A stretch of DNA of 36,054 nucleotides. It comes from a virus. The notes under the pieces are model-generated. The model had not been told where the DNA came from, made no database searches, and saw nothing but the letters and a program-made list of their open reading frames with translations. The stretch's first letter is position 1, and the number at the start of each line of letters is the position of its first letter. The stretch is taken from positions 1 to 36,054 of IMG/VR virus record IMGVR_UViG_3300037808_000692; one strand, written 5' to 3'. This document shows, piece by piece, positions 30,505-36,054 of the stretch. The position numbers were made by a program, and so were the translations under genes.

Positions 30505-32253
30505 CTACCCTTGGATTTCGTTAAACATATTCTTGTACTTAGTGCGGTATGGTTTAGTTTGAGTATGATCTGTTGATGGGTTTTTTGCAAATGTTCCATT
30601 ACCGTTAGACTCAGTATCACTGAGCCAGTTTAGATCGTAATGTTTACCAATACTTGATGGTTGATAATTCCCAATATATGTAAACTCACATGATGCTTTA
30701 ATATATTTAGGCAACATTAACCCTTTATCCATTTCCCATGTAGTACCATCTTCGATTGAAATGCTTATACTGTTCAAAAATCCCGGTGTATTTACAAACA
30801 TATCCCCTATAGTTAAATTTATAAAAGGTGATATCATTCGCACGGATTCGGTACCTCCTAGATTTGAATACGATGGATAACATAACCCTACTAAATAATT
30901 TAATTTTTCCCATAAGATTGGCAGTTCTTGCTTTGTCTTAGGGTACACATCAAAACTAAAACTCAATGACCTATTAACTCCTTGATATACGTATACTTTA
31001 TCAGGGCGGCCCACGTATCTCTCATCACTCCAATCAGCTGTTACGCTATCAGATATCCCACTGATGAGTGCTCTGAATATGATCCATTTACCGTTAACAA
31101 TATCTCTAATTTTAAACGGTATCATATCATCATTATTATCATTAACTGTAATATCCCCATATATACCACCGTAAGGGTGCATGTTTAATTTATCAGTGAG
31201 TTCATTATTATATTTATCGCTAGTTCCTTTATTTATTGTACCCAATTCTTTATCAACTAATATACCCTGTACACCTTTACCTTGATCGCCGATTTTATAT
31301 ACAACATTAGATGCTTTCTTCCTCACAGACTGAATATCATTCGGCGTTGATGATGTGAGCCCACCACCATTTAATTCACTAGGTGATAATAATTCATCAC
31401 CATATTTTGCAGTTCCGTGTAAACGGCCATATGATAATGTAGAATAATTTTTTATAGTTTGATCTTTCACTTCATGTGGTAGCGACCTAGGTCCATTTTC
31501 AAACGCCTCTAGTATAACAGCATCTACACCCATCTTACCATTATATCCAGGCACCATATATGATTTATGAGCTATTGTCGTTCTAAAATCATTATGAGCT
31601 TTTACTAAGTTTTCTTCATTTAATTTGTTATCCTTTATTCTAGCCAAAAGATCTGCTGATTTAGTTAATATTGATACTGGTGCTTTAGTATCGTCCGCAT
31701 TCCATTCGATGTCATTCAAAGAATCAGCTATCACACTACTATACGTTCCCTTTCCGACTGGTCGGCCTAATGCTGTGTATGATGTCAGCCCTGGAGTAGT
31801 AAGTATCCTATCAATATGTACCATAGGTGCTATAGATCCCAATGATAATGGATTCCAAAGTCTAGTTTCAGGTCTTGCGTTTAATAATTGTAACCCTAAC
31901 TGCTTAACACCAAAAACTAATCCTTTTGGTGATTTTATAAATTTTCCTATTGTAATAACATCTGATACTGTTCTCGATGCTGCAGTTACTACACCACCTC
32001 TAACGATACCAGCATCAATTGACCCTAATCCGCCAGGTCCCCAATTGTCCCCTATTTTTCTAATTATAAAAGGTTGATCATCTTCATTGGTTTTGTATTT
32101 TAATTTGGTCCATTGTGCTTTATAATTTGATATCTTTAATGGCTTTTTAATGATTTTTCTCAAAACCACTGTCGATTTAACGTTACCCTTTGGTTTGTTT
32201 TTATTGACACCTGCACCGTATGCTAAATCACTTGTCATTGTTACTAAAGACAT
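30505..32253 (-). CDS. Baseplate structural protein, possible tail-tube junction
   Basis: The 582-residue protein has no catalytic motif. An N-terminal region with PETRLWNPLSLGS near 144-156 resembles marine T4-like structural proteins. The last about 200 residues (IVNGKWIIFRALISGISDSV, ERYVGRPDKVYVYQG, LSFSFDVYPKTKQELPILWE, FLNSISISIEDGTTWEM) look like a tube-type beta domain similar to baseplate tube-initiator proteins. Its place right after the tape measure parallels T4 genes 48/54. I infer a role joining baseplate and tail tube. Confidence 0.65.
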   Translation of the reverse strand: MSLVTMTSDLAYGAGVNKNKPKGNVKSTVVLRKIIKKPLKISNYKAQWTKLKYKTNEDDQPFIIRKIGDNWGPGGLGSIDAGIVRGGVVTAASRTVSDVITIGKFIKSPKGLVFGVKQLGLQLLNARPETRLWNPLSLGSIAPMVHIDRILTTPGLTSYTALGRPVGKGTYSSVIADSLNDIEWNADDTKAPVSILTKSADLLARIKDNKLNEENLVKAHNDFRTTIAHKSYMVPGYNGKMGVDAVILEAFENGPRSLPHEVKDQTIKNYSTLSYGRLHGTAKYGDELLSPSELNGGGLTSSTPNDIQSVRKKASNVVYKIGDQGKGVQGILVDKELGTINKGTSDKYNNELTDKLNMHPYGGIYGDITVNDNNDDMIPFKIRDIVNGKWIIFRALISGISDSVTADWSDERYVGRPDKVYVYQGVNRSLSFSFDVYPKTKQELPILWEKLNYLVGLCYPSYSNLGGTESVRMISPFINLTIGDMFVNTPGFLNSISISIEDGTTWEMDKGLMLPKYIKASCEFTYIGNYQPSSIGKHYDLNWLSDTESNGNGTFAKNPSTDHTQTKPYRTKYKNMFNEIQG

Positions 32254-32265
32254 TACATTCTCCTA

Positions 32266-34428
32266 TTAATTTTGACCTTGGCTAACCATTGCGCCATATA
32301 ATGTTTGATTACCAGCTCCCTGACCACCTATACGTTTTGCTAATGCTCCATTTGGGCCTAGTGCTGTTAGAAGTGCATCTAATTTTTTATTAGTAGTTTC
32401 AAGATCAAACGTACCCACAGTTTCACCTTTATGAACTTTTGCTAAGCCAGTCTCCTCTATAGTACCCCCACCAGATAATGATGGCGTGGAAGTTGGAATT
32501 GGTGTGGTTTCGACATCAGATCCACCCCCAAATCCTAAAAACGATCCAACTGAAGATATAGTTTCTTTAATAGCTTTTATAGCTTCCCACGCTAAGAATA
32601 ATGGCCAAAATGCTAGCATTAATGCTTTTTTAGCTAAATTCCCAAATCCTCCGAAGTGTTTAGCGAGTAACACCACACCCGCTATTAAAGCCCCAACCCC
32701 TTCTTTAATAGCTTTTATAGCTTCCCACGCTAAGACTAATGGCCAAAATGCTAGCATTAATGCTTTTTTAGCTAAATTCCCAAATCCTCCTAAGTGTTTA
32801 GCGAGTAACACCACACCCGCTATTAAAGCCACAACCCCTAATACAATCCATGTTATTGGATTTGCTAGAAGTGAAGCTGTAAGCCCCCACGATGCTGCAA
32901 CCAAGCCCCCCATTGTACTCAGTAATGCCCACGCCCCTGCCACCATCATAGGTCCAAATACAACAGCTAATATTGCACCAATCATAGGTAAATATGATAC
33001 TATTACAGACAGTGCATCTGCTATATATTCCCATAATAATTGACTTGCCTTTTGTCCAGCATTCATGTTGTTCAATTTTTCCTGATTAGCAACCATCTTA
33101 GATAATTCACCTACACCAACACCTATCGATTCAGCTAACGCTCTTTTTTGGAGTACATTGAGTCTATTAAATTCTTCCACACTACCCATCTGACTCAAAA
33201 TATCAGCAACTGCACCTTCTATATCGTCATTTAACGCTAACCTACGAGCTGCATCATAATTTAAATTTCTACCAATCAACATTGAAGCTTCCATTTGTTT
33301 CTCTATTGAAGATTCGAAATCCAACAATGAATCTGCGATTTTAGTTGAAGTGCCTAGATTCACTCCTAACATTCTTGCTTGAACAGCAGCTCGTGCCATA
33401 TTTTCACCACCATCTTTAGCGTAAGATGCAAAGGTGTCCATATCACCTGCCATATCTTCTAATACAGCTGCAGGAGCAACACCATTAGCTCGGGCTAATT
33501 CACTAGTCATTCTAATAGTACTAAATACTGCTTCATCACTACTAGCGCCCATTGCACCCATACTAGCAAGTAATTTTGCACTCGTATCCGCTGACACTCC
33601 ATACTGAAAGCTTAACATCTTCATGGATATTAAATTTTTAGTAGTTGCTTTTTCTAACGAACCAACATTATCTAATATGGCCTTAGCTTCGTCTCCAAAT
33701 AATGCTATACCAGTACCCATTTGATTAAACGCTAATCCAGTCGACTGCGCGAAATCAAATGCGTTCTTAGCAAGTAATGCAAAGGCGCCTGCTATAGCTA
33801 ATCCAGCACCACGCATTAGTACCATACGACCTTCACTCGTTTCTAATAAGTCCCCCCATCTTTTTACTTTGTTCTTTATTTTTTCAATGGCACCAAACAT
33901 TGATTTATAAGCGTCATCATATTCATCCAAGATATCTTTATTATTGCTTTGAAATTCGTTAATGTCGCCCATAACATTTAATTGTTCTTTTAATGGATTT
34001 AATTGTTCCGCTAATTGTAACCCTTTAAAACCTTCTGCAGCTGCTATCGCGTCTTCTATGGCTACTCTTTGTTGCAACTGATCTGTTAAACTAAGCTCAC
34101 CTGATATAGCGTCGTGTTGAAGCTTTAATTGTTGTTGTTGAATTTCAGCTGCAGCTACTCGACTTTTATCACCTAATAATAAATTCTCAGTTATTTGACG
34201 TTCTAGATTTCTTTGATTGAAAGTACTTTCTACATCGGATTGTTGGCGGTCTGATAAACTTCTTTTGGCTTTTAATTGATTTCTATACATGCCAAGCAGT
34301 TCTTTATTTGAGTTGGACAGTTTACCTTCTTCCATCGCTACTTGTTTAATAGCTGCTACTCTATCTTGTAAAGATTTAATTATCTCTTTATTAGTTTTTA
34401 TATGATCTTTATCTGATTTTGTAGGCAT
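32266..34428 (-). CDS. Tail tape-measure protein
   Basis: The 720-residue protein fits a tape measure: a long helical, Gln/Lys/Glu-rich N-terminal region (residues 1-180, coiled coil likely), an Ala/Gly/Met-rich middle, and several hydrophobic segments near 460-630 (VIVSYLPMIGAILAVVFGPM, ITWIVLGVVALIAGVVLLA). It ends in a flexible Gly/Ser/Thr stretch. It lies between the gp26-like/small-gene pair and the baseplate genes. A 46-residue block carrying a membrane-like helix is tandemly duplicated near the C terminus. T4 gp29 has 590 residues. Confidence 0.8.
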   Translation of the reverse strand: MPTKSDKDHIKTNKEIIKSLQDRVAAIKQVAMEEGKLSNSNKELLGMYRNQLKAKRSLSDRQQSDVESTFNQRNLERQITENLLLGDKSRVAAAEIQQQQLKLQHDAISGELSLTDQLQQRVAIEDAIAAAEGFKGLQLAEQLNPLKEQLNVMGDINEFQSNNKDILDEYDDAYKSMFGAIEKIKNKVKRWGDLLETSEGRMVLMRGAGLAIAGAFALLAKNAFDFAQSTGLAFNQMGTGIALFGDEAKAILDNVGSLEKATTKNLISMKMLSFQYGVSADTSAKLLASMGAMGASSDEAVFSTIRMTSELARANGVAPAAVLEDMAGDMDTFASYAKDGGENMARAAVQARMLGVNLGTSTKIADSLLDFESSIEKQMEASMLIGRNLNYDAARRLALNDDIEGAVADILSQMGSVEEFNRLNVLQKRALAESIGVGVGELSKMVANQEKLNNMNAGQKASQLLWEYIADALSVIVSYLPMIGAILAVVFGPMMVAGAWALLSTMGGLVAASWGLTASLLANPITWIVLGVVALIAGVVLLAKHLGGFGNLAKKALMLAFWPLVLAWEAIKAIKEGVGALIAGVVLLAKHFGGFGNLAKKALMLAFWPLFLAWEAIKAIKETISSVGSFLGFGGGSDVETTPIPTSTPSLSGGGTIEETGLAKVHKGETVGTFDLETTNKKLDALLTALGPNGALAKRIGGQGAGNQTLYGAMVSQGQN
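32563..32838 (-). repeat. 138-bp tandem duplication inside the tape-measure gene
   Basis: Units 32563-32700 and 32701-32838 differ at only three positions that I can see (a/c in aagMataatgg, g/t in cctccKaag, c/a near the end). The unit is 46 codons, so the frame is kept; it encodes ALIAGVVLLAKH, GGFGNLAKKALMLAFWPL and AWEAIKAIKE in each copy. The near identity shows a recent duplication or ongoing homogenisation. Confidence 0.95.
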
Positions 34429-34444
34429 TTTTAAGTAATCTTAA

Positions 34445-34705
34445 TTATAAATTTACTAAGGTTTGTAATAATTTATTATTCGATTGAGCTGCTCGGTTCT
34501 TAACATCATTTCCTAACCTCTCCATATCACTCGCGGTTTTTTCAGCTTCTTTCTCTATCCGCAGTACCTGAGCAAGCATATCTTTATCACCAGTCGCTTT
34601 TATAGCCTTATATAATTGAGTATGTTGCTTCTTATTGTTTCCTTTAACAAAAAAATTGAACAATTTCTTCCCCACACCTTCATTGATACTTATTTTTTTA
34701 GACAT
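34445..34705 (-). CDS. Small helical protein upstream of tape measure
   Basis: From ATG 34705 (AGAGGAA upstream) the protein is 86 residues; the earlier ATG at 34747 lacks a ribosome-binding site. It is mostly predicted helix, with KKLFNFFVKGNNKKQ near 11-25 and a heptad-like AQVLRIEKEAEKTASDMERL. SINEGVG near residue 5 recalls the tag endings (LNE/INE) of other proteins here. Position between the gp26-like gene and tape measure suggests a tail assembly or tape-measure partner. Confidence 0.6.
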   Translation of the reverse strand: MSKKISINEGVGKKLFNFFVKGNNKKQHTQLYKAIKATGDKDMLAQVLRIEKEAEKTASDMERLGNDVKNRAAQSNNKLLQTLVNL

Positions 34706-34764
34706 AATGTGTTCCTCTACTAATTTAAATTGAATATAATAACTCAATAATAAATATCAAATTA

Positions 34765-34992
34765 TTAAGTTTTTCGCGATGATGGTGGCCTACTTAACCC
34801 CTTATTTTGCTTAGTAGACTTTTCCATTTGCTTCGCCTCTTCTTTATAACTAAGTTCGAGTTGTTTCAAATAGAACATACGTAAGTATGTGGGCATCATA
34901 TAAACTTCATTAAATGTGAATCCACCTTTACCGTGGAAGCATAGTTGATAGATTTGTTTGTGTATGTTAGGTTTATCTTCTGGTTTTAGGCC
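34765..34992 (-). CDS. Frameshift extension of the gp26-like gene (tail assembly chaperone-like)
   Basis: A 75-codon frame begins at the run of seven T just before the gp26-like stop and lies +1 (or -2) relative to it. It reads GLKPEDKPNIHKQIYQLCFH, then GKGGFTFNEVYMMPTYLRMF and a lysine-rich tail. The GGGF(T/N)xxEVxxMPxxLRxFY pattern is typical of C-terminal extensions of tail assembly chaperones. No ATG, GTG or TTG precedes the conserved part; the first ATG would give only 43 residues. AGGAGGTGA lies about 20 bases before the slippery run. It fills what would otherwise be a 260-base gap. Confidence 0.65.
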   Translation of the reverse strand, partial: GLKPEDKPNIHKQIYQLCFHGKGGFTFNEVYMMPTYLRMFYLKQLELSYKEEAKQMEKSTKQNKGLSRPPSSRKT

Positions 34993-35758
34993 AAAAAAAC
35001 TGGACCGTCATTGGGACAGTCACCTCCTCTTCGTACCCACAAAGGGAGCATTCGAAGTTATAAGACATGTCAATATCAGGAGTCATACATTGTATATATT
35101 CTCTAAATGCAAATGAATCTCTTGATAGAAAATCATTATCGACAAATTGATTAATTTTTTGTTGGTTAACTTCACCATCAACAGATACTATGATCTTTTT
35201 CATACGTGTAGTAACCTCAGAATCTATTCGAGATCCTTTCATTATCTTTTTTAACGCGTTCAATTCTTGACTAATTTCACGCTCATCTGCTTGAGTTAAA
35301 AACTTAAATTTAATATTACGTTTAGAGTGTGGAAGATTGAATTCAAATTCATTTCTACCTTTTTCTAAATCATCAAATTTAACATTTTTATCTTCTAAAC
35401 TAGTTAGATCAATAGAATCTCGGTTATGCTCAGCACAAGCTGAACAATTAGTCTCAAAAGCGTATTCTTTACCATAAGCTAATATACGAGCAGCGACCAT
35501 TATAGCATTCTTATCACCTATAATAATATCATTTAAATTGATATCTTTATTCACTACTAATGACTCTAATAATTTATCAATAACGATACCCTTCTTTATC
35601 AAATTCTGAGATGTTAGAATATCCTCATCTTTTGCTGTTGGGTATCTTAGTTCAATTTCCCCACTTACTAATGGACTATCACTGGAATAGAAATACCCTT
35701 TAGATGGTAAACTAACAACTTCAGTAGGAAACTGAGGTTTATTACTTTGTTCAGACAT
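34973..35758 (-). CDS. Baseplate/tail assembly protein, T4 gp26-like
   Basis: The 261-residue protein matches the T4 baseplate protein gp26 family: VVSLPSKGYFYSSDSPL near 14-30, ELRYPTAKDEDILTSQNLIKKG-type segment near 37-58, then a CxxC pair in ETNCSACAEH near 117-126 and a second in FECSLCGYEEE near 236-246, which could bind zinc. It ends VTVPMTVQFFWPKTRR at a stop next to a T7 run, where a frameshift could extend it. ATG 35758 follows AAGGAGA. It acts in baseplate hub assembly and/or as a tail assembly chaperone. Confidence 0.8.
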   Translation of the reverse strand: MSEQSNKPQFPTEVVSLPSKGYFYSSDSPLVSGEIELRYPTAKDEDILTSQNLIKKGIVIDKLLESLVVNKDINLNDIIIGDKNAIMVAARILAYGKEYAFETNCSACAEHNRDSIDLTSLEDKNVKFDDLEKGRNEFEFNLPHSKRNIKFKFLTQADEREISQELNALKKIMKGSRIDSEVTTRMKKIIVSVDGEVNQQKINQFVDNDFLSRDSFAFREYIQCMTPDIDMSYNFECSLCGYEEEVTVPMTVQFFWPKTRR

Positions 35759-35828
35759 ATTAATGTCTCCTTATGTTTGGTTGTTTTGGTTAATAACTAT
35801 TTTCTGTAACTATTAATTACAGTGTACT

Positions 35829-35846
35829 AAAACTATATGTAGTTTT
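35829..35846 (-). terminator. Weak AT hairpin after the first gene
   Basis: A perfect 7-bp stem AAAACTA/TAGTTTT with a 4-base loop overlaps the stop of the partial gene. It is AT-only apart from one C:G pair per arm and lacks a long T run, so it may be a weak terminator or an RNA-stability element, or chance. Confidence 0.3.
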
Positions 35847-36054
35847 ATTTAATATATTTTTTTATAGCTTTAATAAAATCGTTTTTTGCACCTGGTCCAA
35901 ATTCAGTTTTAATTAGGAAACCTACAGCACGTGCTGTTTCGTCCAAATTAGCACCATCTTTCTTATCAGCTTTTTCAAATCCAGCTTTAAGGCCTTTATA
36001 TATCCAAGTCCAAGTTGATTCATTTTCTTCATTCAGAGTTTTAATCTCTTCTTT
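35845..36054 (-). CDS. Unknown protein, C-terminal 69 residues only
   Basis: An open frame enters from the window edge and ends at TAA 35847-35845. It begins KEEIKTLNEENESTW and ends FIKAIKKYIK. The opening KEEI..LNE matches the continuation of the MKITKTQLR-type tag of two proteins elsewhere in the window (IREEI...LNEAK), so the missing start is probably that tag. The rest is a compact helical, lysine-rich domain (TWIYKGLKAGFEKADKKDG). No family is recognised. Confidence 0.65.
   Translation of the reverse strand, partial: KEEIKTLNEENESTWTWIYKGLKAGFEKADKKDGANLDETARAVGFLIKTEFGPGAKNDFIKAIKKYIK

Noticed and set aside
32486-33043. 185-codon plus-strand ORF opposite the tape-measure gene
   Set aside because: It is the antisense shadow of the tape-measure gene, includes the duplicated repeat, and there is no other plus-strand gene.
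1-36054. CRISPR arrays, insertion sequences, integrase or attachment sites
   Set aside because: No direct-repeat arrays, transposase motifs or recombinase genes were seen on either strand.

Overview
This window is a contiguous piece of an AT-rich, T4-superfamily myovirus genome. Every gene I can support lies on the minus strand, packed with 1-20 base overlaps, so transcription runs from high to low coordinates. T4-type signatures are: clamp and clamp loader (gp45, gp44, gp62), family B polymerase (gp43), DnaB-type helicase (gp41), UvsX, gp32, RNase H, dNMP kinase, gp26-type baseplate protein and a tape-measure protein. The B12-dependent ribonucleotide reductase, ThyX, ClpP-like protease and resemblance to marine phage proteins suggest an aquatic bacterial host. 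The host cannot be named from the sequence. I saw no tRNA, rRNA, integrase or CRISPR.

Layout in transcription order. (1) 36054-27125 virion block: 3' end of an unknown gene, gp26-like protein with a probable frameshift extension, small protein, tape measure with a fresh internal duplication, two large baseplate/tail proteins, a LysM-like baseplate protein, and an unknown protein. (2) 27084-22161: ThyX, a small membrane protein, a divergent family A DNA-polymerase-like protein, two proteins sharing an N-terminal MKITKTQLR tag, a PD-(D/E)XK-like protein and an unknown protein. (3) 22058-9579 replication block: gp32, terminator, UvsX, RNase H, helicase, NrdJ and DNA polymerase. (4) 9573-4515: a 7-deazaguanine cassette (QueD, QueE, a short PTPS-like protein, a DpdA-like transglycosylase, FolE2) interleaved with dNMP kinase, dCTP deaminase-like and GIY-YIG-like genes. 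(5) 4522-1: clamp, clamp loader, zinc-ribbon protein, ClpP-like protease, Nmad1-like protein and a RecB/Cas4-type nuclease, then a gene leaving the window.

The most notable structures are two doubly interrupted genes. In nrdJ, a split intein enters exactly before the catalytic cysteine codon, a homing endonuclease gene sits between the two intein halves, and a 175-nt ORF-less group I intron follows the intein by only five bases of exon. In uvsX, an atypically split intein (41-aa N half) sits in DNA-binding loop L2, and a roughly 1.19-kb group I intron carrying an EDxHD/Vsr-like endonuclease follows it by 15 bases of exon. Making either protein needs two translations, one RNA splicing event and one protein trans-splicing event.

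The second theme is DNA modification. FolE2, QueD, QueE and a DpdA-like enzyme would make 7-carboxy-7-deazaguanine and insert it into DNA. No QueC is visible here, so the predicted modification is carboxy-deazaguanine or a derivative rather than preQ0, unless QueC lies outside the window or comes from the host.
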